Source of the DNA: Candidatus Burkholderia verschuerenii
Lineage (GTDB): Bacteria; Pseudomonadota; Gammaproteobacteria; Burkholderiales; Burkholderiaceae
NCBI RefSeq assembly: GCF_001189365.1
Contig: NZ_LFJJ01000011.1
Location: forward strand, 1-55,964
DNA length: 55,964 nt
Direction: 5' to 3'
In this document: positions 18,597 to 30,089 of the stretch, in pieces
How positions within the stretch are numbered: the first letter of the stretch is position 1
How the letters are laid out: each line of letters opens with the position of its first letter
Made by a program: the position numbers and the translations under genes
The notes under the pieces: generated by a model
Seen by the model: only the letters and a program-made list of their open reading frames with translations
Database searches by the model: none
What the model was told of the DNA's origin: nothing

Positions 18597-19025
18597 ATGC
18601 CGACGAACGCGCTTATCCATCAGCCTTACGCCCGCTTCGTAGAAAACGCCTGCACGATGAAGACCGTACTGCTCGTCGACGACGATCCCAACACTATCGA
18701 AGCCTGGACCCTCGGCATGCGAGGCGAGGACTGTCAGGTCCTGTGCGCCTTCGATGGCAACGGCGCGTTGTCGATCCTGACCGCGCAAGCCGTGGATATC
18801 GTCGTCTCCGACTGGATGATGCCGGGCTTGGGCGGCGCGCTGTTGTGCCAGACGATGAAGAACGATTCGGCGCTCGCGCACATTCCTTTCCTGATGATTT
18901 CAGGGCATCCGAATCCGCCCGCGTTCGTCAGCTACGACGGTTATCTGCGCAAGCCGGTGGAGATGGAAACGCTGATCGCGTCGATCAACCGCCTGTGCGC
19001 GGCGAAGAAGCGGCCGATGTATTGA
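18597..19025 (+). CDS. Single-domain response regulator (CheY-like receiver)
   Basis: A 142-residue protein consisting of one receiver domain. Acidic pocket DDD at 28-30, phosphoacceptor D72 in VVSDWMMPGLGG, switch Ser S102 in MISGH, and invariant K119 in YLRKPVEM are all present, so it should be phosphorylated. There is no output domain and no histidine kinase nearby. A GGAG site fits ATG 18597; an internal ATG at 18657 (MKTVLLVDDD) would give the minimal domain. Its 3' end overlaps the convergent LysR gene. A role as a phosphate sink or protein-interaction switch is inferred from the family. Confidence 0.88.
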   Translation: MPTNALIHQPYARFVENACTMKTVLLVDDDPNTIEAWTLGMRGEDCQVLCAFDGNGALSILTAQAVDIVVSDWMMPGLGGALLCQTMKNDSALAHIPFLMISGHPNPPAFVSYDGYLRKPVEMETLIASINRLCAAKKRPMY

Positions 19026-19967
19026 GGGCGGCTTTGGCTTCGTCCAGCAGAGCCAGTCACGGAAGGCCACCAATCGCGGCAGCGTCGCGGACTCGGGCCG
19101 ATACACCACGTAATAAGCCAGCGTCGATGTGAACGATAACGACGGGAACAGTCGCACGAGACGTCCCGCCGCGATATCGTCGGCGGCCATTGCGCTGCGC
19201 GCCAACGCGATGCCGTTGCCATCGATCGCGGCTTGCAGCACGGCCGCCGAGTTGTTGATCTTCATGCCGCGATGCGATGTCGCGCCATCCACGCCCGCGT
19301 GGCTGAACCACGCATCCCAGGTTGCGAAGCCGGCGCGTCCATCGACCGACAGATCGTGGATCAGCGTTTCGCGCGCGAGGTCGGCGGGCGCGTGCCAATC
19401 GCCGCGCGCTTGCAGCAGACGCGGTGAACACACCGGATAGATATCCTCGTCCATCAGCTTGTCGGCGACGAGATCGGGCCACGTTCCCGTGCCGTAGCGC
19501 ACGCCGATATCGATACCCTGCGTCGCGAAATCGAGCAGCTTGAGGCTGGTGTCGAGGCGCATGTTGATGTCGGGGACATCGTGAAAACGCTCGATGCGCG
19601 GCAACAGCCACTTGGCCGAGAACGCCGGACTGACCGTCACCGTCAGCAGACTGCTCGGCGCGCCTTCCTTCAGGCGTTCGAGACCGAGGCTCAAACGATC
19701 GAGTCCCGCGCGGATATCCGGCAGCGCGCGCTGCGCGACATCGGTCGCAACGAGCCGCGCGCGGCCGCCCGCGCCGCGCAGAAACAGCGATACGCCGAGC
19801 CATTCCTCCAGCCCGCGCACGAGTTGCCCGACGGCGGCGGGTGTCACGTTCAGTTCGAGCGCCGCCGCCGAAAAGCTCTGATGCCGCGCGCTGGCTTCGA
19901 AAGCGCGCATCGCGTTGAGGTGCACGGGTGCTTTTATGTCTAAAAGAATTTCTATCCAATACGGCAA
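18985..19967 (-). pseudogene. LysR-family regulator (GcvA-like), frameshift near the C terminus
   Basis: HTH: HLNAMRAFEASARHQSFSAAALELNVTPAAVGQLVRGLEEWLGVSLF. The effector domain then runs to PRLVAFRDWL. There the frame reads CWTKPKPPSIHRP, while the next frame gives the family-typical LDEAKAALNTSAASS and a stop at 18985. The cause is CTCT in place of CT (or a missing base) near 19041. In the uncorrected frame the protein runs on to 18900, deep into the opposite receiver gene. The start is unclear: no ATG; TTG 19967 or GTG 19925 are options. Divergent from the SDR gene, its likely target. Possibly still functional with an altered tail. Confidence 0.78.
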
Positions 19968-20060
19968 GATTATCTCATTTGCCGATACCGCGATTCCTCA
20001 CGACAATCCGTTTCATTGAGCCGCATTCGGCGTGCTCAATCCATCAAGCGAGAAATCAGC

Positions 20061-20834
20061 ATGAACGATAGTTTTTCTTCTAAGGTTGCGATCGTGACGG
20101 GCGGTGGTTCGGGCATCGGCAAGGAGGTGGCGGCGCGTCTCGTGCAGGCAGGCGCGCGCGTCGTGATCGGCGGACGCGACGAGTCGAAGCTCAAACAGGC
20201 GGCAGCGGAAATCGATCCGAACGGCGAACGCGTGCGCTTCCATGCGGGCGATATCGCGCATCCCGCGACGGCGAGCGCGCTCGTCGATCTGGCGACGCAG
20301 GCGTTCGGCGGCGTCGATGTCCTCGTCAACAATGCGGGCGTGTTCCGGCCGAAGGCGTTTCTCGACGTCGACGAAACCGAGTACGACTGGTTCCTCGATA
20401 CGATCCTGAAAGGCAAGTTCTTCATGGCCCAAGCCGCCGCCCGGGCGATGCAGAAGCGCGGCGGCGGCGCGATCGAGACCGGATCGTTGTGGGCGTCGCA
20501 GGCGATCGGCGCGACGCCGTCGGCCGCTTACTCGGCGGCGAACGCGGGCGTGCACGCGCTGACGCGCAATCTCGCGATCGAACTGGCGGCGTCGAAAATC
20601 CGCATCAACACGGTCGCGCCGGCGGTCGTCGAGACGCCGGTCTACGGCACCTTCATGAGCGCTGATCAGGTGAAGGAAGTGTTGCCGACCTTCGATGCGT
20701 TCCATCCGCTGGGCCGCAACGGCCAGCCGCGCGATGTCGCCGAAGCGATCCTGTTCCTCGCGTCGGATCGTGCGTCGTGGATTACGGGAACCGTGTTGCC
20801 GGTCGATGGCGGCGTGATGGCGGGCCGTCAGTAA
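20061..20834 (+). CDS. SDR-family oxidoreductase lacking the catalytic lysine
   Basis: A 257-residue short-chain dehydrogenase. Rossmann motif TGGGSGIG (13-20), NNAG (90-93), catalytic S142 (ETGSLWAS) and Y157 are present. The YxxxK motif reads Y-S-A-A-N: the residue at 161 is Asn (codon AAC, 20541-20543) where lysine (AAG/AAA) is expected in a sequence otherwise typical of the family (YSAAKAGVHALT). The C-terminal [11 protein letters not shown] ending is normal. Divergent from the damaged LysR gene. Without Lys161 nicotinamide positioning and tyrosine activation should be impaired, so the gene may be inactive despite an open frame. Confidence 0.9.
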   Translation: MNDSFSSKVAIVTGGGSGIGKEVAARLVQAGARVVIGGRDESKLKQAAAEIDPNGERVRFHAGDIAHPATASALVDLATQAFGGVDVLVNNAGVFRPKAFLDVDETEYDWFLDTILKGKFFMAQAAARAMQKRGGGAIETGSLWASQAIGATPSAAYSAANAGVHALTRNLAIELAASKIRINTVAPAVVETPVYGTFMSADQVKEVLPTFDAFHPLGRNGQPRDVAEAILFLASDRASWITGTVLPVDGGVMAGRQ

Positions 20835-20858
20835 ACCATCGAAAGCTGGCCGAAGTCT

Positions 20859-21463
20859 TCAGCGCAATTCGGCCAGCGCGGCATCCATCTGCGCTTGCGC
20901 GAGCTTGTTCAGTTCCTGCGGAATCTCGCAATCGACTGGCAAACACGGCGTGACGATCACGCGGATATGTCCTCCGCGATCGGGCCAGCCCTTCGCGGGC
21001 CAGACGCGGCCGGCATCGTGCACCACGGGCACGACCGGCACTTTCGTCGCGCAGGCGAGCCGCACGCCGCCCGACGCGAGCTTGAGCGGCGCATCGTGCG
21101 CCACGCGCGTGCCTTTCGGGAAGATCACCACCGCATCGCCTTTTTTCAGGCGCGCGGCGCATTCGCGCGTCACCGCCTGATGCGCCTGACGGATCGAGCC
21201 GCGATCCAGACTCACCATATCCAGCCCGCGCAAGACCCAGCCGAAGAACGGAATGTTCATCAGTTCATGCTTGAGCACGAAGCTGATGCGCCGGGGAAAC
21301 AGCGCCATGAAGGTCAGCGTTTCCCATGTCGATTCGTGTCGCGACAGGATGATGCACGGCTCGTCCGGCAAGTGCTCCAGTCCTTCGACCGAACACGTCG
21401 TGCCGGTGATCACGCGCATCATCGCGACGACGGCGCGGCACCAGAGCGTGGCGAGCCAGTAGC
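20859..21463 (-). pseudogene. plsC: 1-acyl-sn-glycerol-3-phosphate acyltransferase (PlsC), 5' end lost
   Basis: The acyltransferase core is clear: RHESTWE (HX4-type motif I), FPKGTR (motif III) and VPVVPVVHDAG. A 187-aa frame starts at MMRV (21422), and homologous sequence continues upstream as YWLATLWCRAVVA up to about 21464. There it stops abruptly and DUF4399 coding sequence begins in another frame. Normal family members carry about 40 more N-terminal residues including a membrane helix. The native start and promoter are therefore missing. The enzyme makes phosphatidic acid, an essential step, so another plsC copy must exist if this one is dead. Confidence 0.82.
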
Positions 21464-21708
21464 GTGCCTTTGGGCACCGCCGCGCCGTCGATGATCAGAT
21501 GATGGTGGCCGGTGCCGTCCGTCATCGTGCCGGCGGGCGCGACGGTCATGCCGTCGACGCCGAACTTCACATGCACCGGGCTCGTGACGGTCGCGCCGTC
21601 CTTCGGTTCGATGAAATAAACGCGCGCGGACTGCGCGTGCGCCACCCCGTATTGCGAGAGCGCGATGGCGCCCGGAATCAGGACGCGCAAGAGCGTTTTC
21701 GAAAGCAT
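21464..21708 (-). pseudogene. DUF4399 protein, N-terminal half (gene split by inversion)
   Basis: Starts at ATG 21708 with an AAGGAG ribosome site and a signal peptide ending in AHAQ. Residues 28-81 carry the DUF4399 pattern: VYFIEPKDGATVTSPVHVKFGVDGM, then GHHHLIIDGAAVPKGT. After Pro-Lys-Gly the sequence jumps to plsC coding DNA. The missing C-terminal half is found on the opposite strand at 23173-23340, beginning exactly where this half ends (TVVPADDTHIHYGK). Reversing the 1.7-kb interval would restore one continuous gene. Function of the family is unknown; products are periplasmic. Confidence 0.85.
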
Positions 21709-21981
21709 CGTCTTCTCCTTGTATCGGCAGCGCCGTGGAAGTCGGCCGCGCGCCGGGGGAAGCTTGCCGGACGCACGGACCGCGACCAAGCATACACCGG
21801 CCTTTCGTGCGCTCGCAGCGACGCTGCCCGCGCCGGGTGCGGCGCCGTGCCGCGCATGCCCGGCCGCGCGGGCGTCGGAGAGCGGAATTCCGGTAAGATG
21901 CGTCGCCGCGCGCCCGTCCGTGCCGTCGCTTTATCCGGACAACAGGCGCGCTTTCAGTCCATACGTCACCAAGAGTCTGTC

Positions 21982-22164
21982 GTGAGCGAAGTCATCGAAT
22001 TCAAGAGCTGGGTCTGCCTGATTTGCGGCTGGATCTACAACGAAGAGCACGGTCTGCCGGAAGAAGGCATTGCGCCGGGCACGCGTTTCGCCGATATCCC
22101 CGCCGGCTGGCGCTGCCCGGAATGCGACGTCGGCAAGGAAGATTTCGTCGTCGTCGATTTCTAA
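21982..22164 (+). CDS. Rubredoxin-type iron protein
   Basis: A 60-residue protein with one rubredoxin domain: C12-L-I-C15-G and C45-P-E-C48 bind a single iron; the aromatic core W10, Y19, F36 and W43 is conserved. The second motif is CPECD rather than the common CPxCG. Start is GTG 21982, because no in-frame ATG is near the domain. Rubredoxins shuttle single electrons to oxygenases or peroxide reductases. It lies inside the inverted interval, next to the broken DUF4399 gene, and no partner is adjacent. Confidence 0.9.
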   Translation: MSEVIEFKSWVCLICGWIYNEEHGLPEEGIAPGTRFADIPAGWRCPECDVGKEDFVVVDF

Positions 22165-22193
22165 AGCGGGCTGTTAGCCCCGACACGTCTTTT

Positions 22194-22943
22194 CTAGCGC
22201 GCCACCGCGATCATCTCGCGGCTCGTGTCATCGAGCGGCGCGCGATTCCAGTCGCCATACCAGTCGATCCGCGCGAATCCCGCCTGATTCAGCAGCCGCG
22301 CGAGTTCGTCGCGCGTCCAGAAGCGCAGTTCGCTGCGCGCCTCGAGCGTCTCGCCGCCGTTTTCCTCGAATCGATAGTGCGTCGTGAACGCCACGCGGCC
22401 GTCCGTCAGCGGATCGGGCGCGGCGTGCCGTTCCTGCCAGATGCCCACGCTGCCGCCATCCGGCGCTTTCACCTGCCGCCGCGATGCCTCGGGCGTCCAC
22501 GCCTCCCACGCGCGCGCCATCGGATGACGGCTTTCGAACGCGATGCGCCCGCCCGGCCACACCGCGCGTCGCGCGGCCTTGAGCGTCGCGAGCAGCGCGG
22601 CGTCGTCGAGAAACACCTGCGCGACGTGGCCGGTCATCAGCAGCAGATCGACGGGGCCGACAAACGCCAGCGCGCCCGCGTCGCCTTCGATCCACGTCAC
22701 GCGTTTTCCTTCCGGCCGATGCCGCGCCACCTGCAACATCCGCGGCGACGGATCGATACCCGTCACGCGATAGCCGCGCGTCGCGAGTTCGCAGGCGAGC
22801 AGTCCGGTGCCGCATCCGAGATCGACCACGTGTTCCGCCGATTCGGCCAGCGCCACGTAGAACGCGGTATCGGCGGCGGCGGGATTGAGCGTGTCGTAGA
22901 GCGCGACGAGACGCGCATCGTCGTAAAGCGAGGCAGTGGTCAT
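22194..22943 (-). CDS. Class I SAM-dependent methyltransferase
   Basis: A 249-residue methyltransferase. Motif I for SAM is VVDLGCGTGLLACEL (39-53), motif II TGIDPSPRMLQVA, and motif post-II VDLLLMTGHVAQVF. The C-terminal half has a beta-rich segment (TTHYRFEENGGETLEARSELRFWTRDEL) found in small-molecule methyltransferases of this group. Its ATG overlaps the stop of the DUF4239 fragment (ATGA at 22940-22943), so it was translationally coupled to that gene, which is now beheaded. Substrate unknown. Confidence 0.88.
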   Translation of the reverse strand: MTTASLYDDARLVALYDTLNPAAADTAFYVALAESAEHVVDLGCGTGLLACELATRGYRVTGIDPSPRMLQVARHRPEGKRVTWIEGDAGALAFVGPVDLLLMTGHVAQVFLDDAALLATLKAARRAVWPGGRIAFESRHPMARAWEAWTPEASRRQVKAPDGGSVGIWQERHAAPDPLTDGRVAFTTHYRFEENGGETLEARSELRFWTRDELARLLNQAGFARIDWYGDWNRAPLDDTSREMIAVAR

Positions 22944-23172
22944 GGGCGGTTCTGGTAGACGAGCGCGTCGCGCATCGGCTGGCTGCGGACCATGATCGGG
23001 CCGCTGAACGGCGTATCGAGATCGAGGATCACGAGCACGGCCGACGCGATCGACAACGCGCCCAGCGTGATGGTCACGAGCGACAGCGCATTGCGCGGCG
23101 CGATCAGCCCGAAGCAGAGAAAAATGATCAGCAGCCAGCCGACCAGAATGCGATCGAACGGATACGAAATCG
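22940..23172 (-). pseudogene. DUF4239 membrane protein, C-terminal fragment
   Basis: An open frame without a start codon, about 75 residues, reading SYPFDRILVGWLLIIFLCFG, then LIAPRNALSLVTITLGALSI, then LVILDLDTPFSGPIMVRSQPMRDAL. Two hydrophobic helices and the LDLDxPFxGxI motif are the conserved C-terminal end of DUF4239 (bestrophin-like) inner-membrane proteins. The roughly 180 preceding residues are missing: the sequence meets the C-terminal half of DUF4399 at about 23172. Its stop overlaps the methyltransferase start. Confidence 0.75.
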
Positions 23173-23340
23173 ACCGTGGTGCCCGCCGACGATACGCACA
23201 TCCACTACGGCAAAGGCCAGACCGAAGCCGACGTGAAGCTGCCGCCCGGCGATCACACGCTGACGATGCAGTTCGCCGACGGCGCGCATCGCTCGTACGG
23301 GCCGGAGATGAGTTCGACCGTCAAGGTGCACGTCAAGTAG
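23173..23340 (+). pseudogene. DUF4399 protein, C-terminal half
   Basis: The plus strand from 23173 reads TVVPADDTHIHYGKGQTEAD, then VKLPPGDHTLTMQFADGAHR, then SYGPEMSSTVKVHVK and a TAG stop at 23338-23340. This is the conserved second half of DUF4399, starting at the residue where the minus-strand half at 21464 breaks off. A shared AC dinucleotide is the only homology at the joint. It has no start codon of its own. Confidence 0.85.
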
Positions 23341-23444
23341 ACGCGCGCGGGTCGGCACACACGCAAAACCGCGCGCGGCGGCCTATGCCGTTCGGCTGAG
23401 CCACGGCCCGTCGCGCGCGAACGGTACAATGAATGCTTCCCTGC

Positions 23445-23474
23445 GTGACACATCGGTGTCACCGTTCGTTTTTT
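23445..23474 (+). promoter_or_regulatory. Hairpin plus T-run in the uup leader (possible attenuator)
   Basis: GTGACAC (23445-23451) pairs perfectly with GTGTCAC (23456-23462) around ATCG. After six bases comes T6 (23469-23474), 13 bp before the uup ATG. A -10-like TACAAT lies at 23425-23430, so the hairpin would be inside the transcript. It may end leftover transcription from the DUF4399 gene or attenuate uup. The gap between stem and T-run weakens the terminator call. Confidence 0.35.
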
Positions 23475-23487
23475 CCACGGCTCTCCC

Positions 23488-25422
<1,935 letters not shown>

Positions 25423-25690
25423 CGGGCGCGAATCGCATCGGGCGCGTGTCGGTTTCGTGACCGGCGCGGCCCGCGCCATCGGGCGTTTTATGCTGCCGAG
25501 GTGGGCGCGGCGAGCGAAAACCGCTATTCTCCTAGCGCGGCACGGATCGGCGGACGAGGCGAGCGCTTCGTCAAGGACCATCCGGTCAGGCAAATTTAAG
25601 GCATTTATCGCCGGCAAATCGGGCGTCATGATGTGGCCACATCGTGTCGGATCCCGCAAGGACGCACGAGAGCCGGGCAACCGTTCAACT

Positions 25691-27730
25691 ATGTCCACGA
25701 AAAAATCCAGCGCAATGGCGACCGCTACGGAACGAGGCAAGCGTAGTGTCATGCAAGCCAAGGCAGCCGGCTACAGCGAAGCATCCATCAAGGTGCTCAA
25801 GGGCCTGGAGCCGGTCAAACAGCGGCCCGGCATGTACACGCGGACCGAGAATCCGCTGCACATCATTCAGGAAGTCATCGACAACGCTTCGGACGAAGCG
25901 CTCGGCGGCTATGGCAAACAGATCACCGTCACGCTGCACACCGACAATTCCGTATCCGTCGAAGACGACGGGCGCGGCATTCCGTTCGGCATGCATCCGG
26001 AAGAAGGCGTGCCGGTCGTCGAGATCGTCTTCACGCGTCTGCACGCGGGCGGCAAGTTCGATAAAGCCGCGGGCGGCGCATACACGTTCTCGGGCGGCCT
26101 GCACGGCGTCGGCGTATCGGTGACGAACGCGCTCGCCACGCGCCTCGAAGTGCAGGTGTGGCGCGACAACAAGTCCGCGCAACTCCTGTTCTCGAATGGC
26201 GATGTCGTCGAGACGCTCACCACGCGCGCGCTCGAACGCGGCGAGAAAAAAAACGGCACGCGCGTGCGCGCCTGGCCGAATCCCAAGTACTTCGATTCCG
26301 CGAATCTGCCGCTCGGCGAATTGCAGCGTCTGCTGCGCTCGAAGGCCGTGCTGTTGCCGGGCGTCGAAGTGGCGCTGGTGATCGAAAAGACCGGCGAACG
26401 TCAGACCTGGAAGTACGAAGACGGTCTGCGCGGCTATTTGCTCGAAGGCATGGGCGGCAGCGATCTGCTGATTCCGCTTTTCGAAGGCGAACGCTTCGCG
26501 GAAAGCTCGAAGAATACCGAAGAGACCTTTGCCGAAGGCGAGGGAGGGTCGTGGGTCGTCGCGTGGAGCGAGGAAGGTCCGCTCTTGCGCGAATCCTACG
26601 TCAACCTGATTCCGACGCCCGCGGGCGGCACGCACGAATCCGGCCTGCGCGACGGCCTCTTTCAGGCGGTGAAGAACTTCGTCGAGATTCACAATCTGCA
26701 GCCGAAGGGCGTCAAGCTGCTCGCGGAAGACGTGTTTGCGCGCGTGTCGTTCGTGCTGTCGGCGAAGGTGCTCGATCCGCAGTTTCAAGGGCAGATCAAG
26801 GAACGGCTGAATAGTCGCGACGCCGTGAAGCTCGTGTCGTCGTTCTCGCGTCCGGCGCTAGAGTTGTGGCTGAATCAGCATGTCGAGTACGGCAAGAAGC
26901 TCGCGGAACTCGTCATCCGTCAGGCGCAGGCGCGTACGCGTGCCGGCCAGAAGATCGAGAAGAAGAAGAGTTCCGGCGTGGCCGTTTTGCCCGGCAAGCT
27001 GACCGATTGCGAATCGACGGATATCGCGCGTAACGAACTTTTCCTCGTCGAAGGCGATTCGGCGGGCGGCTCCGCGAAGATGGGCCGCGACAAGGAATTT
27101 CAGGCCATTCTGCCGTTGCGCGGCAAGGTGCTGAACACGTGGGAAACCGAGCGCGATCGTCTGTTCGCGAATAACGAAGTGCATGACATCGCCGTTGCGA
27201 TCGGCGTCGATCCGCATGGTCCGGACGAGCAGGTCGATCTGTCGAATCTGCGTTACGGCAAGATCTGCATTCTGTCGGATGCGGACGTCGACGGCGCGCA
27301 TATTCAAGTGCTTTTGCTGACGCTGTTCTTCAAGCATTTCCCGCAACTGATCGAACGCGGCCATGTGTGCGTCGCGCGTCCGCCGCTGTTTCGCGTCGAT
27401 GCACCCGCGCGCGGCAAGAAGCCCGCGCAGAAGCTCTACGCGCTCGACGAAGGCGAACTCGAAGCGATCCTCGACAAGCTGCGCAAGGACGGCGTGCGCG
27501 AAACGGCGTGGAGCATCAGCCGCTTCAAGGGTCTCGGCGAAATGAGCGCCGAGCAGCTCTGGGACACGACCATGAACCCCGACACGCGCCGCCTTCTGCC
27601 GGTCGCGCTCGGCGATCTCGGCTTCGATCTGACCGTCTCGCGCATGACCATGCTGATGGGCAAGGGCGAAGCATCGTCGCGCCGTAGCTGGCTCGAAGAG
27701 AAGGGCAACGAAGTCGAAGCCGACATTTGA
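25691..27730 (+). CDS. parE: DNA topoisomerase IV subunit B
   Basis: The 679-residue ATPase subunit of topoisomerase IV. GHKL motifs: EVIDNASDEA, DDGRGIPFGMH and SGGLHGVGVSV. The TOPRIM domain has FLVEGDSAGGSAK and LSDADVDGAHI, and the C-terminal SRFKGLGEMSAEQLWDTTMNP is standard. ParE rather than GyrB is indicated by the short length, the VFTRLHAGGKFD form, and parC directly downstream. ATG 25691 is chosen; the open frame extends to 25457 but the extra residues are not family-like. The 268-bp leader holds nothing else recognisable. Intact. Confidence 0.96.
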   Translation: MSTKKSSAMATATERGKRSVMQAKAAGYSEASIKVLKGLEPVKQRPGMYTRTENPLHIIQEVIDNASDEALGGYGKQITVTLHTDNSVSVEDDGRGIPFGMHPEEGVPVVEIVFTRLHAGGKFDKAAGGAYTFSGGLHGVGVSVTNALATRLEVQVWRDNKSAQLLFSNGDVVETLTTRALERGEKKNGTRVRAWPNPKYFDSANLPLGELQRLLRSKAVLLPGVEVALVIEKTGERQTWKYEDGLRGYLLEGMGGSDLLIPLFEGERFAESSKNTEETFAEGEGGSWVVAWSEEGPLLRESYVNLIPTPAGGTHESGLRDGLFQAVKNFVEIHNLQPKGVKLLAEDVFARVSFVLSAKVLDPQFQGQIKERLNSRDAVKLVSSFSRPALELWLNQHVEYGKKLAELVIRQAQARTRAGQKIEKKKSSGVAVLPGKLTDCESTDIARNELFLVEGDSAGGSAKMGRDKEFQAILPLRGKVLNTWETERDRLFANNEVHDIAVAIGVDPHGPDEQVDLSNLRYGKICILSDADVDGAHIQVLLLTLFFKHFPQLIERGHVCVARPPLFRVDAPARGKKPAQKLYALDEGELEAILDKLRKDGVRETAWSISRFKGLGEMSAEQLWDTTMNPDTRRLLPVALGDLGFDLTVSRMTMLMGKGEASSRRSWLEEKGNEVEADI

Positions 27731-27767
27731 GCGCGCCACGATCGAACGCATCAGGAACAGATAATCG

Positions 27768-30086
27768 ATGGAACCCACAGACGATCTCTTCGCCGAACAG
27801 ACCGCACCGGACGGCGAACGACTGACACTCGGCGACTACGCCGAACGCGCCTATCTCGACTACGCGGTGAGCGTGGTCAAGGGCCGCGCCTTGCCCGACG
27901 TCTGCGACGGCCAGAAGCCCGTGCAACGCCGCATTCTCTACGCAATGAACGAGATGGGCCTGTCCAATAACGCGAAGCCGGTGAAGTCGGCGCGCGTGGT
28001 GGGCGATGTGCTCGGCAAGTATCACCCGCACGGCGATTCGTCCGCGTACGAGGCGCTGGTGCGGCTCGCGCAGGATTTTTCGATGCGCTATCCGCTCATC
28101 GACGGACAGGGCAATTTCGGCTCGCGCGACGGCGACGGCGCGGCGGCCATGCGTTACACGGAAGCGCGTCTCACGCCGATCGCCCGTCTGCTGCTCGATG
28201 AAATCGATCAGGGCACGGTCGATTTCATGCCGAACTACGACGGTTCGTCGGAAGAGCCGAAGCTGTTGCCCGCGCGTTTGCCGTTCTTGCTGCTGAACGG
28301 CGCATCGGGTATTGCGGTGGGCATGGCGACGGAAGTGCCGTCGCACAATCTGCGCGAAGTCGCGACCGCGGCGGTCGCGATGATCCGCGATCCGAAGATC
28401 GGCCATGCGGGCGTGATGGAAAAGCTCACCGGACCGGATTTCCCGGGCGGCGGGCAAATCATTTCGTCGCCGACGGAAATTTCCACGGCTTACGAGACCG
28501 GACGCGGCAGCCTCAAGGTGCGCGCGCGCTGGAAGGTCGAGGAACTCGCGCGCGGCCAGTGGCAGATCGTCATCACGGAATTGCCGCCGGGCGTGTCGAG
28601 CCAGAAGGTGCTCGAAGAAATCGAGGAACTGACCAATCCGAAGATCAAGCTCGGCAAGAAGACGCTCACGCCCGAGCAGGCGCAAACCAAGCAGTCGATG
28701 CTCGCGCTGCTCGACACCGTGCGCGACGAATCCGGCCGCGATGCGCCCGTGCGTCTGGTGTTCGAGCCGAAGTCGAGCCGTATCGATCAGACCGAGTTCG
28801 TGAATTCGCTGCTCGCGCATACGAGTCTCGAATCGAACGCGTCGATCAACCTGGTGATGATCGGCTCGGACGGGCGGCCGCGTCAGAAGGGCATCGTCGA
28901 GATACTGCACGAGTGGGTCGGCTTCCGCTTCGCGACGGTCACGCGATGCACGCAGCACAGCCTCGCCAAGGTCAACGACCGCATCCATATTCTCGAAGGG
29001 CGGATGATCGTCTTCTTGAATATCGACGAGGTGATTCGGATCATCCGCGAATCGGACGAGCCGAAGCAGGCGTTGATCGCGCGTTTCAAGCTGTCGGACC
29101 GGCAGGCGGAAGATATTCTCGAAATCCGGCTGCGCCAGTTGGCGCGCATGGAGGCGATCAAGATCGAGCAGGAGTTGGCCAACTTGCGCGACGAGAAAAC
29201 CCGTCTCGAGGAACTGCTCAACAGCGACGCCGCGATGAAGCGTCTGCTCATCAAGGAAATCGAGTCCGACGCGAAGCAATACGGCGACGATCGCCGCACG
29301 CTGATTCAGCAGGACAAGCGCGCGACGTTCGAGGCGCGTGTCGTCGACGAACCGGTGACGGTGGTCGTGTCGCAACGCGGCTGGGTCCGCGCGCTGAAGG
29401 GCCACGGTCTCGATCCGGCGAGCTTCACGTTCAAGCAGGGCGACGGGCTGTATGCCGCGTTCCTCGCGCGCACGCCGGATTCGCTGGTCGCGTGGGGCAG
29501 CAAGGGCCGCGTGTATTCGGTGCCGGTGGCGTCGCTGCCGGGCGGGCGCGGCGACGGCGTGCCGGTGACGTCGTTGATCGAACTGGAATCGGGCACGCAT
29601 CTGCTGCATTACTTCGCGGCGAATGCGGAGCAGCCATTGTTGCTGGCATCGAGCAACGGCTTCGGCTTTACGGCGAAGCTGGGCGATATGGTGAGCCGTC
29701 AGAAGGCGGGCAAGGCCTTCATGACCATCGACGAAGACTCAGCGCCGCTCGCGCCGATGCCGGTGATTCCGGGCGCGAACTACATCGCGTGTCTGTCGAG
29801 CACGGGGCGTCTGCTCGTATTCGGCATGGACGAGATGAAGACGCTTTCCGGCGGCGGTCGCGGCGTCACGCTGATGGCGCTCGATCCGAAGGAAACGCTG
29901 CGTCAGGCGCTCGCCATCGACGCGCGCGGCGTGATGATGATCGGCACGGGACGCGGCGGCAAGATTCGCGACGAGAAGCTGTCCGGCTCGCAGATGCAGT
30001 TGCATCTGGGCAAGCGGGCGCGTAAGGGTCGCGCGCCGGATTCGTCGTTGAAGGTGACGGAGTTGCGGCCGGTGTTTGAGGGGTAG
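27768..30086 (+). CDS. parC: DNA topoisomerase IV subunit A
   Basis: The 772-residue DNA-cleaving subunit. The catalytic tyrosine is Y130 in [11 protein letters not shown]. The quinolone-determining region reads [15 protein letters not shown], with serine (S91) and glutamate (E95) at positions equivalent to E. coli S80 and E84, the usual susceptible residues. The C-terminal beta-pinwheel contains [12 protein letters not shown] and [11 protein letters not shown]. It follows parE by 37 bp with an AGGAA ribosome site, so they form one operon. Its stop is 3 bp from the end of the convergent PIN toxin gene. Confidence 0.96.
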   Translation: MEPTDDLFAEQTAPDGERLTLGDYAERAYLDYAVSVVKGRALPDVCDGQKPVQRRILYAMNEMGLSNNAKPVKSARVVGDVLGKYHPHGDSSAYEALVRLAQDFSMRYPLIDGQGNFGSRDGDGAAAMRYTEARLTPIARLLLDEIDQGTVDFMPNYDGSSEEPKLLPARLPFLLLNGASGIAVGMATEVPSHNLREVATAAVAMIRDPKIGHAGVMEKLTGPDFPGGGQIISSPTEISTAYETGRGSLKVRARWKVEELARGQWQIVITELPPGVSSQKVLEEIEELTNPKIKLGKKTLTPEQAQTKQSMLALLDTVRDESGRDAPVRLVFEPKSSRIDQTEFVNSLLAHTSLESNASINLVMIGSDGRPRQKGIVEILHEWVGFRFATVTRCTQHSLAKVNDRIHILEGRMIVFLNIDEVIRIIRESDEPKQALIARFKLSDRQAEDILEIRLRQLARMEAIKIEQELANLRDEKTRLEELLNSDAAMKRLLIKEIESDAKQYGDDRRTLIQQDKRATFEARVVDEPVTVVVSQRGWVRALKGHGLDPASFTFKQGDGLYAAFLARTPDSLVAWGSKGRVYSVPVASLPGGRGDGVPVTSLIELESGTHLLHYFAANAEQPLLLASSNGFGFTAKLGDMVSRQKAGKAFMTIDEDSAPLAPMPVIPGANYIACLSSTGRLLVFGMDEMKTLSGGGRGVTLMALDPKETLRQALAIDARGVMMIGTGRGGKIRDEKLSGSQMQLHLGKRARKGRAPDSSLKVTELRPVFEG

Positions 30087-30089
30087 GGT

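Noticed and set aside
21265..21789. A genuine DUF4399-PlsC fusion protein
   Set aside because: After the joint the DUF4399 frame reads plsC DNA out of frame (LLARHALVPRRRRDD), so no functional fusion is made. The matching C-terminal half at 23173 shows it is a rearrangement.
27525..29609. A 694-codon minus-strand frame opposite parE-parC
   Set aside because: Antisense shadow of parC. The sense strand carries all topoisomerase IV motifs.
27768..30086. Quinolone-resistance change in parC
   Set aside because: The determining region reads [15 protein letters not shown] with the usual Ser and Glu, so no resistance substitution is visible.
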